64,000 nt of DNA from Ravibacter sp964559125 (GTDB lineage Bacteria > Bacteroidota > Bacteroidia > Cytophagales > Spirosomataceae): contig CAZLGW010000008.1 of assembly GCA_964559125.1 (NCBI GenBank), positions 124,001 to 188,000 of the forward strand, given 5' to 3'. The notes under the pieces are model-generated. The model did not search any database. It was given only the letters and a program-made list of their open reading frames with translations, and was not told the origin of the DNA. A program made the position numbers and the translations under genes. Of the stretch, positions 35,461 to 44,699 are shown piece after piece (position 1 is the stretch's first letter; the number at the start of each line of letters is the position of its first letter).

Positions 35461-35790
35461 ATGAGCACTTCCGGTCAAGCTACCCAGTCCTGGCTTCAAC
35501 GTTTACAGGAAAAATGGTCACTTTCCAGCTATTGGCAGGTAGTGGCGGTATTGGTGGTCTTCTCGCTGGCAGGCTCATCGGTAGTAGCGCTGCGTAAATG
35601 GTTGTTTGCTGTTCTGGGTTATACCGACCAGACCGCCATGTGGCTTAAAGTAACTACCTACCTGGCTTTCGTATTTCCGGCTTACCAGGTTCTGCTGCTG
35701 TTTTACGGGTTTATCCTGGGTCAGTTTCATTTTTTCTGGTCGAAAGAAAAGCGTATGATTCAGTGGGTAGTGAAAAAGGTTTCGAAGTAG
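35461..35790 (+). CDS. DUF6787-family membrane protein
   Basis: A 109-residue protein with two hydrophobic helices. The pattern matches what I recall of DUF6787: W-x-x-x-K-W-S-L-S-S-Y-W-Q at the start, F-S-L-A-G-S-S-V-V-A-L-R-K-W, then V-F-P-A-Y-Q-V-L-L-L-F-Y-G-F-I-L-G-Q-F-H-F-F-W and a basic tail. The function is unknown. The start at 35461 is preferred to the longer frame from 35422. A -7-like box (TAATTTCG) lies about 50 bp upstream. Its stop directly abuts the convergent nhaA stop. Confidence 0.75.
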   Translation: MSTSGQATQSWLQRLQEKWSLSSYWQVVAVLVVFSLAGSSVVALRKWLFAVLGYTDQTAMWLKVTTYLAFVFPAYQVLLLFYGFILGQFHFFWSKEKRMIQWVVKKVSK

Positions 35791-37008
35791 CTACCCCGCC
35801 CTTTTTTCCTGTATCACGGGAATATTCTGCTTCTTCCCCTGCCTGATCTTATTCAGCGACAACAGAAAAAAAGACCCTGCCGCTCCCGAAACGAGGGAAG
35901 CGGTCAGTACCGCGAATTTCGCTTCCGATTCCAGGTGATGTAGGCCCTTGAACGAGAGCATGGCAATAAATATGGACATCGTAAAGCCTATTCCTGCCAG
36001 CATTCCCACGCCCAGCAGTTGCGCCCATGTCGCATTTTCGGGAAGCCTGCATAGCCCCAGCTTTACCGAAATCCAGGTTGCAAGTGTAATCCCGAGAGGT
36101 TTCCCTACAAAAAGGCCCAGGAGAATGCCCAGTCCAAGCGGCTTAAAAAGCCCGTCTGCCATACCCGCTTCAAAAGCAATATTGGTATTGCATAGTGCAA
36201 AAAGCGGCATAATGAGGAAATTAACTGGTTTTACCAAGACATGTTCCAGCTTTTCAAGCGGTGAATCCCGGTCTTTTTGCCGGGAAGCAGGAATGATCAT
36301 CGCCGTTATCACACCTGCAATAGTAGCATGTATACCTGAATGGTGGATGAAATACCAGATAAAGGCTCCCGGTATAAGGTAAAACACGAGCTTCCTGACA
36401 CCCATCCTGTTGAGGACTACCAGCATAGCCAGGATGCCGGCCGCGTACAGCAGGTAGGTGATATGCAATTCGGTCGTATAAAAGATCGCTATGACCAGGA
36501 TTGCCATAAGATCGTCGGCAATCGCCAGTGCGGCCAGGAAAATTTTAAGAGAAACCGGCACCTTGTCGCCCAGCATGGTAATAATTGCCAGCGCAAAAGC
36601 AATATCGGTAGCCATCGGGATCCCCCACCCTCCTGCCGACTCCGTACCGGCATTGAACAGCGTATAAATAGAAGCCGGCGCCAGCACTCCGCCCAAAGCC
36701 GCAATGATAGGCAGGGCCGCCTTCGAAGGGGAGGAAAGCTCCCCGTCTACAAGCTCCCGCTTTATTTCCAGGCCTACGAGCAGGAAGAATATCGCCATGA
36801 GCCCGTCGTTGATCCAGAGCAGCACGGAATACTTCAAATGGACCGATCCGATATCCGAGCCTATCTCGGTAGCCAGAAGTCGTTCAAAATCTTTCCCCAG
36901 CGGAGAGTTGGCCACCAACAACGATACCACTACACAGAAGAGAAGAATAATACCGCCTGATGATCCTGAGGAAAAGAACCTGCGGAAGAGATTTACCACA
37001 TTCGCCAT
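35791..37008 (-). CDS. nhaA: Na+/H+ antiporter NhaA
   Basis: A 405-residue inner-membrane antiporter of normal length, with about twelve hydrophobic segments. Family blocks are clear: N-S-P-L-G near the start, F-F-L-L-V-G-L-E-I-K-R-E, M-A-T-D-I-A-F-A-L, and L-A-I-A-D-D-L with the paired aspartates that bind sodium. G-I-G-F-T-M-S-I-F near the end is also typical. It exports sodium in exchange for protons and controls pH. It is convergent with the DUF6787 gene and stands alone as a transcription unit. It could help sustain the gradient used by the sodium symporter, but no link is shown. Confidence 0.95.
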   Translation of the reverse strand: MANVVNLFRRFFSSGSSGGIILLFCVVVSLLVANSPLGKDFERLLATEIGSDIGSVHLKYSVLLWINDGLMAIFFLLVGLEIKRELVDGELSSPSKAALPIIAALGGVLAPASIYTLFNAGTESAGGWGIPMATDIAFALAIITMLGDKVPVSLKIFLAALAIADDLMAILVIAIFYTTELHITYLLYAAGILAMLVVLNRMGVRKLVFYLIPGAFIWYFIHHSGIHATIAGVITAMIIPASRQKDRDSPLEKLEHVLVKPVNFLIMPLFALCNTNIAFEAGMADGLFKPLGLGILLGLFVGKPLGITLATWISVKLGLCRLPENATWAQLLGVGMLAGIGFTMSIFIAMLSFKGLHHLESEAKFAVLTASLVSGAAGSFFLLSLNKIRQGKKQNIPVIQEKRAG

Positions 37009-37090
37009 AACCGTAAAAGTAAGACGGGGAATGTTCTGATAAAACTGCTACGCCTTATTTTCCTGCTCAGTAATGACCCTCTTCAGCCTG

Positions 37091-38032
37091 TCACGGCTTC
37101 ACAGATACGGCCAGTTCCTGCTTCCGGGTGCCCGGAGACGACACCAGGATGGAATTTGCCGTCAGCGTTATCTCCCTCCATTCATTGGGATTCCTGGCAA
37201 ATGCTGCGGTCTGGACTTGCACGAGCTTATTCTGAGGCCCCAGATGGCGTACCAGGTTTATATGATTATGGCCCGACAGGATCAGTTTCAGAGAAGGATG
37301 ACCCGACAAAATATCGTAGAGCTCGCTGCCCGCCGTATCCTGCCCGAAAGGAATATGCATCAAAACGATTTCTACGTCGTCTTTCGACTCGTTTAACTGT
37401 TCTTTCAGCCACTCCAGCTGTATTCGGTCGAGATAGGGTGGTTTGCTTTTTTCGTACTCTCCCGCCGAATTGTAGCCGTTATCGAGGAAAATAAGCCTGT
37501 ACTGTGTTCCACCGGCTGTCAATAACCTGCTATAATAGGTCCCTTCGCCGAAAGCCGGGGCCGAACGGATCCAGGCGGCCCGCGCCTTACCTGCTGTCCA
37601 CTGCGATGAAATCATCCGCTCCCCGTCCCACCGGTAAGTAGCGATGTCATGATTGCCAAGGTTCAGGAAAACCGGTATCGGGTAGCTGTTGATAAGCCGG
37701 GCGAACCTTTCTATCTGGTAGGTATGTTCGTCTCCATCTGCATTTGTCGCCCCGGTGAAGTCTATCATATCTCCCGTAATCGCTGTAAAACGGGTGGTCT
37801 TTGAGGTCGACAGCGAATCCAGCATCTTTTTCAGCGGGGCTATACCATTCCCGTAATGCTTTCTCAACCGGATAATATCAGGTTGGTAATGCTCCAGTCC
37901 GAAGATAAGGTGGGTATCGGTGATATGCACAAATGAGACCGTGTCTGACTGGGCGGATGCAAGCCGGGGAACCGATATCGAGAAAAGGCCGCAAATAAGC
38001 ACAGCCGGACAGAAGAGGCGGAAAATTTTCAT
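37091..38032 (-). CDS. Calcineurin-like metallophosphoesterase, exported
   Basis: A 313-residue protein with a signal peptide (about 1-27, ending A-S-A-Q). The two-metal phosphoesterase motifs are in order: H-I-T-D-T-H, G-D-M-I-D, N-L-G-N-H-D, L-M-H-I-P and S-G-H-N-H. It would hydrolyse a phosphoester outside the cytosol; the substrate is unknown. It lies 71 bp downstream of the large esterase gene on the same strand, and a second phosphoesterase lies upstream of that esterase, so the three may form a leftward unit. Confidence 0.88.
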   Translation of the reverse strand: MKIFRLFCPAVLICGLFSISVPRLASAQSDTVSFVHITDTHLIFGLEHYQPDIIRLRKHYGNGIAPLKKMLDSLSTSKTTRFTAITGDMIDFTGATNADGDEHTYQIERFARLINSYPIPVFLNLGNHDIATYRWDGERMISSQWTAGKARAAWIRSAPAFGEGTYYSRLLTAGGTQYRLIFLDNGYNSAGEYEKSKPPYLDRIQLEWLKEQLNESKDDVEIVLMHIPFGQDTAGSELYDILSGHPSLKLILSGHNHINLVRHLGPQNKLVQVQTAAFARNPNEWREITLTANSILVSSPGTRKQELAVSVKP

Positions 38033-38103
38033 AGGTTTTTTACCCGGTTTTGATTTTAGATATTATACGCGCCAAAAAACGAAAAGGGCTAGGCATGACG
38101 GGA

Positions 38104-40272
38104 CTATTCGGCCCATTCCGAAAGATAAGAAACGAGGTCAGTGTCTTTCCTGATCGCAAGCCTTTTCCCGGCGTTTCCGGCAGAATAACCACGTGTTATC
38201 CAGCGACAGGCTTTTTCAAGCTCAGTCATATCCAGCGCCTTTCCCATGCTGTCTGTCAGGTCTGCCATCAGGAGTGGGCGCGGGGCCAGCGATGCAGCCA
38301 GATCAGGCAGGTCATAGGCCAGCAAAGCGCCGGGGACCATGCTGTATACAAACCCGGGATTGTACCTTTCCGTCTCTACTATTTCCTGGTATGAGCTGTA
38401 CATTCCGGCTATGGCAACTCTTGCAAAGCGGGGTTCCAGCACGGCTGCATGCAGAAGCGAAGGGCCCATTGTTCCGCGGGCTACACCCCAGATTTCATCC
38501 GCCGGAAAGCTCTTTTTTATTGTTTCCACAAGACGCACTAAGTCTGCCGCATGTACGCCTGCGATGCTCCGGCCGGTCAGAGCAGCCGTAAACCAGATGT
38601 TGTAAGATACTCCTCCTATAGCCGCATCCCCTTTAAACTGGTCGGAGGTCAGTTCCCCGGTACCGAGAAGGTCGGGGGCAAGAACTGAAAACCCCTTCTT
38701 AACCAATGCTTCTATCTCACCCGACGCCTCGCGTGCTTTTCCTTCAGGATGCAGGTAGATGATGGTCTTTCCTGATTTATTCTCCGGCAGGAACAACAGG
38801 TACGGTACCGGGTATTCGCCTTCTCCCTTCAGGAAATATCTTTCAATCACATAGCCGGTTTTCGGTATCCTTCCTGTAAAAACGGGGGTAGGTATCGCTC
38901 CGGGCTTTCGGAAGCCGCTGTACCTGACAGCGCTCTCCGCGACTTTCTTCCGGTGTGCAACAGTATTCTCTCTCGATTTATCCAGTGCGACGGTAAGCTT
39001 TTGCGCCTCCTTTTTATTCAGGGAAAACACGGTTTCAAAGGCCGGAAAGGAAGTAGCGATCTGCCCGGTAGGTGTTTTCTGAAGTTCCTTTTCGGTAAGC
39101 AGGTCGATCTCGAGCTCTACCGGCGACCCTGGCAATTTCAGGTGTTTTTGAAAGAATGCATACATTTTTTCCCTGATATTACGTACGTAACCGTGCTCAT
39201 AGTCTCCCTCCACCATCTCCAGGTTTTCGGCGGCGCCGTACAGGGTATACAGGTTTTTTACCCTCGTGTGCACGTCGCGGGTACCGCTGATATTAAAAAA
39301 ATCGCGGGTTGTAGCCATGATAAGCGTAGGTTTGGGAGCACGGATCTCGAGGAAATCCGCATGATCGATCCCTTCTTTGATTCCGTGGTAAAAATTCTGC
39401 TCTCCGTCCTGTACCCCGATAGACTCGATAAGCCTCGAAAAGCCCGTGATATAGCCACTGGGAGCCGAAGCAACTACCCGGTCGTCGAGCGCGCTGATAT
39501 AGGCGGTCTGGGTTCCTCCTCCTGAAAGTCCGTGGACGCCTATCCGCCCCGGATCAACTTCTTTCCTGCTGACCAGGTAGTCGATACCGCGGATACCATC
39601 CCATACAAAATACCTCGCGACCGACTGGCCGATCAGGAATGACTGGACTGCCGGGTACGAATGCTCTTTGGTAGAGCCCCCTATCTCCGATTCACCGGTC
39701 TGTGCGTTCATATACTGAAGTCTTTCACCCTGGCTTACAGGGTCGATAGCCAGTACAACGAATCCCTTGAGAACCAGGTTTTGCAGGGGTAGTTGATATA
39801 CATCCCTGCGATAGGCCTGTGCGCTGTGGCCGCTGCAAAAGAGGATAGCGGGGGCCGGGGCCTGCAACCGGTCGGGAATAAACAATGATGCCGTAACGTA
39901 GTAGCCCGGCAGTGATTCGTAAATAATATTTTCGATAGTGAAGCCTTCTTTGCGGACAACAGACGTCACCTTTGCATTAAGAGGTGTTTTTTCGGGAAAA
40001 GCCCCAATCTGGTTCCAGATGGCGGCTTTCATTTCTTTTTGCCGCTGCTGCCACTGCGCTTTGGTTTTGAGCTTCCCCACTTTGGCCGCCTCCTGATCAA
40101 GAAGCTCATAAGCATCGCCGGCCAGGTGATGATATAAAAGGTGGGCAGGATCGCTGTACCTGATCCACTTATTCCCGACTACTTCCAGCTCTTTCTGGGC
40201 AGGCGCCGAAAAGGAGATAAACAAAGCAAACAGGAATTGCCATACCCGAAGGAAACATTGTCTGGTATTCAT
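38104..40272 (-). CDS. Double alpha/beta-hydrolase esterase (acetylxylan-esterase-like), copy A
   Basis: A 722-residue exported protein. The start at 40272 (M-N-T-R-Q-C) begins a signal peptide ending A-P-A-Q. The first half is an alpha/beta hydrolase with nucleophile elbow H-G-L-S-G-G-G and C-S-G-H-S as a likely oxyanion region. The second half repeats the fold (I-I-Y-L-H-P-E-G-K) but its elbow reads G-V-A-R-G-T, without serine, so it is probably inactive. AXE1/CE7-type relatives remove acyl groups from glycans. A close full-length paralogue lies at 51464 in the opposite direction. Confidence 0.75.
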   Translation of the reverse strand: MNTRQCFLRVWQFLFALFISFSAPAQKELEVVGNKWIRYSDPAHLLYHHLAGDAYELLDQEAAKVGKLKTKAQWQQRQKEMKAAIWNQIGAFPEKTPLNAKVTSVVRKEGFTIENIIYESLPGYYVTASLFIPDRLQAPAPAILFCSGHSAQAYRRDVYQLPLQNLVLKGFVVLAIDPVSQGERLQYMNAQTGESEIGGSTKEHSYPAVQSFLIGQSVARYFVWDGIRGIDYLVSRKEVDPGRIGVHGLSGGGTQTAYISALDDRVVASAPSGYITGFSRLIESIGVQDGEQNFYHGIKEGIDHADFLEIRAPKPTLIMATTRDFFNISGTRDVHTRVKNLYTLYGAAENLEMVEGDYEHGYVRNIREKMYAFFQKHLKLPGSPVELEIDLLTEKELQKTPTGQIATSFPAFETVFSLNKKEAQKLTVALDKSRENTVAHRKKVAESAVRYSGFRKPGAIPTPVFTGRIPKTGYVIERYFLKGEGEYPVPYLLFLPENKSGKTIIYLHPEGKAREASGEIEALVKKGFSVLAPDLLGTGELTSDQFKGDAAIGGVSYNIWFTAALTGRSIAGVHAADLVRLVETIKKSFPADEIWGVARGTMGPSLLHAAVLEPRFARVAIAGMYSSYQEIVETERYNPGFVYSMVPGALLAYDLPDLAASLAPRPLLMADLTDSMGKALDMTELEKACRWITRGYSAGNAGKRLAIRKDTDLVSYLSEWAE

Positions 40273-40304
40273 TACTGCTAAGGTAAAAGGTTTAAAAAGT
40301 CGCC

Positions 40305-40330
40305 CTCCCATCGTCCGAAGACGAGGGGAG
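40305..40330 (-). terminator. Candidate intrinsic terminator between two leftward genes
   Basis: Arms 40305-40315 and 40320-40330 pair over 11 positions with one mismatch around the loop CGAA. On the minus strand the hairpin is followed within a few bases by TTTTT. It lies 43 bp after the phosphoesterase stop and 33 bp before the esterase start, so the esterase may have its own promoter or be partly attenuated. Confidence 0.5.
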
Positions 40331-40372
40331 AGCAAGCGAAACTCTGTGTTCTCTGTACCTATGTGGTAAAAA

Positions 40373-41545
40373 CTACTTTTGAGGGCGCAACTCCAGTGAA
40401 TCTGTAACTTTTCCCTGCTGGTCGACCACTTCTATCAGGAGCCTCTGGTCATTGGCCTTAGCCCTGAGCATCGCATTGTTCGAATTGACCAAAACCGGGA
40501 ACTTGTGGCCGGAGGGGTTAGCACCCACCTTCATGTGGCGGTGCAGGTGCCCGCTGAGCATTACCTGCGCCCCGGCTTCATTCAGGAGTGGCACAAACTT
40601 CTCAGCAATCTCAACTTCACCGTGCCAGCCGCCAAACGGGGGCATATGGCATATCACCACCTTGTAAGGCGCACTCACATACTCCGGGCGCTTCAGGGCC
40701 TCCTTCAGCCATTCGGCCTGTTCCGACCGGTAGTGATCCATATTGACGATGCCGGAGTATTCGATATCCGAGTCAGGTTTGTCTTCACCGCAATCCAGCA
40801 CTACAAAACAAATGGGACCTCTGCGGACGAGATAATACAGGTTGCCTGTGAAACTCGGGAAGTAGTCGGGAAACGGGCTGGCGTACTGGCCTCTCGTTTC
40901 ATGGTTTCCGCGGGCGTAGTACATGGGGATCTCACTTGCGAAAACTTTCGTACCCGTATCCATAAAATCGGTGAACATCTGGTCTTCCGTGCGAAGGTCA
41001 TTGGCCATGTCCCCGTTGAAAAACACGAGATCGGTCTTTTTGAAATCCAGGTTGCCGAGGAGCTTTTCCATCACGTCATTACGCCCGTGTATATCGTTCA
41101 CGACTCCGAAGGTAACCTCTTTCTGGTCGGGCCTGCTGGTGGTAAAACGAAGCGGCGCGACACGATATACCTGGGTAGCGGCCACATCGCCATACAGCAC
41201 CTTAGCCCCAACATGGCTGAGCACTTCCCGGGAATATACACGGTAGCGGTAAGTGGTTCCGGGCGTGAGGCCTTTCAGCGTCACTTTGTGGAGCTTCGAA
41301 ATACTTTTGAAGCCATGAGAGCCGGCAAAGAATTTAGGGCGTTCTTCCTTGTAAAAATGAGTACTGTCGTCGGGTGCAAGCTCCACCCAGCCGGTTGCAT
41401 CCGAATCTGTAGTCCAGACAATCGTCACGCCGGTATCGTGAAGCGCCTGCAGGTAGGGGCCGTGCGTAATGCTGATGGTGCTTTGGGCAAAAGCAGGCAG
41501 GGCAGCTAAGATCACCGCCGCAAAGAGCAATATATTTCTCCGCAT
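40373..41545 (-). CDS. Purple-acid-phosphatase-like metallophosphoesterase, exported
   Basis: A 390-residue protein starting at 41545 (M-R-R-N-I) with a signal peptide ending A-F-A-Q. Residues about 22-135 form a fibronectin-like domain (G-P-Y-L-Q, I-V-W-T-T, L-K-G-L-T-P-G-T-T-Y-R-Y-R-V), as in purple acid phosphatases. The phosphoesterase core follows: V-N-D-I-H-G-R-N-D, F-N-G-D-M, A-R-G-N-H-E, C-H-M-P-P and S-G-H-L-H. It should remove phosphate from an external substrate, not identified. It is divergent from the ECF sigma gene at 41671 across a 125-bp gap. Confidence 0.87.
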   Translation of the reverse strand: MRRNILLFAAVILAALPAFAQSTISITHGPYLQALHDTGVTIVWTTDSDATGWVELAPDDSTHFYKEERPKFFAGSHGFKSISKLHKVTLKGLTPGTTYRYRVYSREVLSHVGAKVLYGDVAATQVYRVAPLRFTTSRPDQKEVTFGVVNDIHGRNDVMEKLLGNLDFKKTDLVFFNGDMANDLRTEDQMFTDFMDTGTKVFASEIPMYYARGNHETRGQYASPFPDYFPSFTGNLYYLVRRGPICFVVLDCGEDKPDSDIEYSGIVNMDHYRSEQAEWLKEALKRPEYVSAPYKVVICHMPPFGGWHGEVEIAEKFVPLLNEAGAQVMLSGHLHRHMKVGANPSGHKFPVLVNSNNAMLRAKANDQRLLIEVVDQQGKVTDSLELRPQK

Positions 41546-41596
41546 TCTAAAGTGGTTTATGGAAAATGTACGGCAGATCATTCTGTAAAAGTAAAA

Positions 41597-41627
41597 TTGA
41601 ATGTTTTATCTAAAAACTGTTACTTTG
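41597..41627 (+). promoter_or_regulatory. Putative promoter of the first ECF sigma gene
   Basis: TTG (41597-41599) is followed after 20 bases by TTACTTTG (41620-41627), one base from TAnnTTTG. It lies 43 bp before the ATG at 41671. Confidence 0.4.
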
Positions 41628-41670
41628 CAAACATCGCCGTCACTTCCGTTCAAGTACTTATAACTCCGGC

Positions 41671-42267
41671 ATGCGTCCCAAACTAATCCTACAAGAAGAC
41701 CCGGTAAGCCCGCTATGGCAGCTACTCTGTTCGGGAGATCGGGACGCATTCGGACAAATTACCGAATATTGTTATAAGCCGCTCTACCATTACGGAACAA
41801 AATTTACAGACGACCGCGAGCTGATTAAGGATTGCCTCCAGGATCTTTTCCTGGATATATGGGAAAAGCACGCGCATTTATCGGGGGTTATAAACCCGCG
41901 CTCTTACCTGTTCCAGGCTTTTCGCAACAATCTCCTGCGTCGTATCAGAAGAGTATCCAGGTTTTCAGAAATCGGGTCAGGAGATGAGCTGGAGTTCAGT
42001 TCTTTTTCTTCTGAAACAGAATGGATCCTCCGGGAAACAGAAGCCGGTCTGGAACAGAAGCTTCAGCAGGTGATGAAGCAACTTCCCAAGCGCCAGAGAG
42101 AAGCACTGTACCTTCGTTACTACGAAAACCTTACCTATGAAGAAATAGCTGACGTAATGGGGTTACGCCGCCAGGCTGTGGCCAATTACCTGCAATACGG
42201 GATACAGAAGCTGCGGGATTACTGGCAACAGATGGTAATCCCGCTGCTCCTGTTGCTGGTGAGATAG
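41671..42267 (+). CDS. ECF RNA polymerase sigma factor
   Basis: A 198-residue sigma-70-family factor of FecI type. Region 2 lies around residues 25-90 (L-I-K-D-C-L-Q-D-L-F-L-D-I-W), and region 4 around 125-190 (L-P-K-R-Q-R-E-A-L-Y-L-R-Y-Y, then L-T-Y-E-E-I-A-D-V-M). In the usual Bacteroidota scheme it is held by the FecR anti-sigma factor and released when the SusC STN domain signals substrate. Here its presumed FecR partner at 45034 is 2.8 kb away, with a leftward beta-helix gene between them, which is unusual. Target promoters are probably those of the FecR/SusC/SusD set downstream. Confidence 0.9.
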   Translation: MRPKLILQEDPVSPLWQLLCSGDRDAFGQITEYCYKPLYHYGTKFTDDRELIKDCLQDLFLDIWEKHAHLSGVINPRSYLFQAFRNNLLRRIRRVSRFSEIGSGDELEFSSFSSETEWILRETEAGLEQKLQQVMKQLPKRQREALYLRYYENLTYEEIADVMGLRRQAVANYLQYGIQKLRDYWQQMVIPLLLLLVR

Positions 42268-42290
42268 TTTCTTCCCGGCCGGTAAGGGTT

Positions 42291-44699
42291 CTATTCTACA
42301 ACAAGCTTTATTGTTTTGGCAGTACCTGCGCCATTTATATGCACCAGGTACAGGCCGGCAGGCAGTCGTCCTGTCTCAAGCTCAGCCTTGCCCGCACTCA
42401 ACAGTACAGGTACGCCGGTTTCCCTGCCCAGCAGGTCAAACACTTTCACATCCAGTTGTCCCTGCCGCCCTTCTATTTCCAGCGCCACCGCTCCGTTTCT
42501 GACCGGATTAGGGAAAAGCCTGACAGCGAGTCCATCCGGATCATCTCTTTTGACCGAAATGATGGGGGAATAGGCGAATGAGTAGTCATTGTCCACCATT
42601 TTCAGACGGTAATAGCTGATACGCCCCGGAGCTCCGGCTATCTTTGCCCCATCGCGAAAGGAATAAATTCCCTGCCCCCCGACCCCGCCGACGGCCGTCA
42701 CGTTACCTATGCTTTCAAAGCTTTTGCCATTGACACTACGCTGTATCTCGAAGTGCGAAAAGTTCATTTCTTCCGTAGTTTGCCAGTTCAGCTGAACGGC
42801 TCCTTCGTTCAACGCGCCCGTAAAGGACACCAGCACTACCGGCAGGGCCGACTCGTCGATAAGCTCATAAGCGCCCATGTCTATCTGTGGCCCGTATATA
42901 CGCAGATTGCCCGCCAGATCTGTCGGGTCATCCTCATCGTCTTTGGGAAAGAGTCCGGGGTTTGTAGCCGGATTGCCTTTGTTGACCACCGGGCTACCGG
43001 GTTTCAGGTTATAATTACCCGCTGTAGTGGGTTCCTCATATGCTGCAACAACCAGTTGCTCAAACATGGGATCGGTATTCCCGGGCAGATTATTGCTCCC
43101 TGCGTTGTATCCCTGCACCAGTGAATAGGAAATATCCGTCAGGTCCTGGTCAGTAAAATAAATACCCGTTGAGCCGGTAATTGCCGACTGGTTTCCATAA
43201 ATAATACAGTTGGCCAGGGTGGCACTCCCGCTTACATGGAACCAGCCACCTGCTTCTTCCGATGCGGAGTTACCGGCAATCGTGACGTTGGTTAATTTAG
43301 GGCTACCGGCAGCGTTGTACCAGCCGCCGCCGTTTTCCTCTGCGGTATTTCCGCTGACCACCACGTTGACAAAGGTCGTCGGGTTGCTGCTGCTATTAAA
43401 CCAACCACCGCCATGTCGTGCTTCATTCCCCCTGATCACTACATTGGTTATTTTTGTTTCTACGGAAGCAGTAGAACTAAAGTGGTACCAACCCCCTCCG
43501 TCAAACACGGCTGTATTGTTTTCAATGATTGCGTTGGTCAGGACGGGGAAGCCTGCCTGGTTATACCATCCACCCCCACGGCCTTCTGCCCAGTTGCCGC
43601 TGATCAGAACATCGGTTAGCTCGGGAGATGTATTCTGGATATTGAACCAACCGCCCCCGTTACCGGTTGCGGAGTTATTGGTCAGCGCAACACCGGTAAG
43701 TTTCGGCAGTCCGCCGTTATTGTACCAGCCACCACCTGATACCGCCTCATTATTGTCTATTGTAATGCCGGTAACAGGTACACTTGAAAATTCGTTATGC
43801 CAGCCACCGCCATACCGGGTCGCTTTATTGTAGCTGATCACCGCGCCAGAGCCTGTTACGCTGCTGGGATAGTTGCTTTGAGAACTGTACCAGCCGCCGC
43901 CATCTCCCCCTGCCGTATTGCCGGTAATTGTCACATCGACCAGGTTGACGGTGCCGCCGACGTAATACCAGCCTCCTCCTCCTCCGACAGCCGAATTATT
44001 CCGGATAACTACATTTTCAAGGCTCGGATTGCTGCTAATATTGCCCCAGCCACCGCCAAAACGCGAAGAATTATTACGAATAATGCTATTCCTGACTGTG
44101 GGGCCGGAATTGACACTAACCCAGGCCCCCACGCTCCGGCTAACGCTACTTCCGGCAACCTGTATAAATGTGTTTGTTGTCTGATCTGCCGAATTAGCGC
44201 CCATAACGGTAAACCCGTCAAACACAAAAGTATGGTTGACCGCATCGGAGGAAGTGATCACTACATGATAAGTATTGCCATCATCCGGGATGTCATCTTC
44301 ATCGTCTTTATCGATATCGCCGCTTAATATGGTGGAGTTGGCGGCCGGATCTCTTTCTCCTGCTCCACCCGGCGGATAGCCACCCAGCACCCGGAGATTG
44401 CCGCGTGCAAAGACAAAGGCTTTATCGCGGTCATGATCACCATTCCCCGCTATATGCTCCGGGTAATAGGTTCCCCGAGCTACCCGGATTTCGACGATGT
44501 CCGTATTTTCGTGTGCGGCCAGGACAGCATCGGCCAATGATTGAGCGGCGCTTCCCCACGAGGCACCGCTACCCGACGGAGAGGCGGACGCATCCACATA
44601 CACGATGCCATCGACAGACGGCGTGATTTGTGCTTCTGAAACGCTGATCATCACAAGACTCAGCACGGCTATTACCGGGTAAATAAAGGCTCTTGTCAT
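42291..44699 (-). CDS. Secreted beta-helix repeat protein with type IX sorting domain
   Basis: An 802-residue protein with a signal peptide ending S-E-A-Q. A right-handed beta-helix follows, made of eleven imperfect repeats of about 30-40 residues, each ending in a G-G-G-W-Y/F/H-N type turn (ten G-G-G-W and one A-G-G-W). The C-terminal 75 residues form a type IX secretion sorting domain (R-L-F-P-N-P-V, V-K-V-F-D-L-L-G-R, L-P-A-G-L-Y-L-V). The protein is therefore exported to the cell surface or medium. No catalytic motif of a lyase is obvious, so glycan binding, adhesion or an unassigned lyase activity are all open. It is inserted between a sigma gene and its FecR gene. Confidence 0.82.
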   Translation of the reverse strand: MTRAFIYPVIAVLSLVMISVSEAQITPSVDGIVYVDASASPSGSGASWGSAAQSLADAVLAAHENTDIVEIRVARGTYYPEHIAGNGDHDRDKAFVFARGNLRVLGGYPPGGAGERDPAANSTILSGDIDKDDEDDIPDDGNTYHVVITSSDAVNHTFVFDGFTVMGANSADQTTNTFIQVAGSSVSRSVGAWVSVNSGPTVRNSIIRNNSSRFGGGWGNISSNPSLENVVIRNNSAVGGGGGWYYVGGTVNLVDVTITGNTAGGDGGGWYSSQSNYPSSVTGSGAVISYNKATRYGGGWHNEFSSVPVTGITIDNNEAVSGGGWYNNGGLPKLTGVALTNNSATGNGGGWFNIQNTSPELTDVLISGNWAEGRGGGWYNQAGFPVLTNAIIENNTAVFDGGGWYHFSSTASVETKITNVVIRGNEARHGGGWFNSSSNPTTFVNVVVSGNTAEENGGGWYNAAGSPKLTNVTIAGNSASEEAGGWFHVSGSATLANCIIYGNQSAITGSTGIYFTDQDLTDISYSLVQGYNAGSNNLPGNTDPMFEQLVVAAYEEPTTAGNYNLKPGSPVVNKGNPATNPGLFPKDDEDDPTDLAGNLRIYGPQIDMGAYELIDESALPVVLVSFTGALNEGAVQLNWQTTEEMNFSHFEIQRSVNGKSFESIGNVTAVGGVGGQGIYSFRDGAKIAGAPGRISYYRLKMVDNDYSFAYSPIISVKRDDPDGLAVRLFPNPVRNGAVALEIEGRQGQLDVKVFDLLGRETGVPVLLSAGKAELETGRLPAGLYLVHINGAGTAKTIKLVVE

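Noticed and set aside
36340..36960. 206-codon rightward frame
   Set aside because: It lies wholly antisense to nhaA, whose family match is certain, and its product is arginine- and glutamine-rich without any domain.
40505..41509. 334-codon rightward frame
   Set aside because: It is antisense to the purple-acid-phosphatase-like gene and has no motif; it arises from the codon pattern of that gene.
43210..43833. 207-codon rightward frame with P-P-P repeats
   Set aside because: It is the antisense shadow of the G-G-G-W repeats in the beta-helix gene (GGx codons read as proline).
43210..44100. Possible CRISPR-like periodicity
   Set aside because: The regular spacing is protein-coding repeat structure; the DNA units are not near-identical and there are no spacers.
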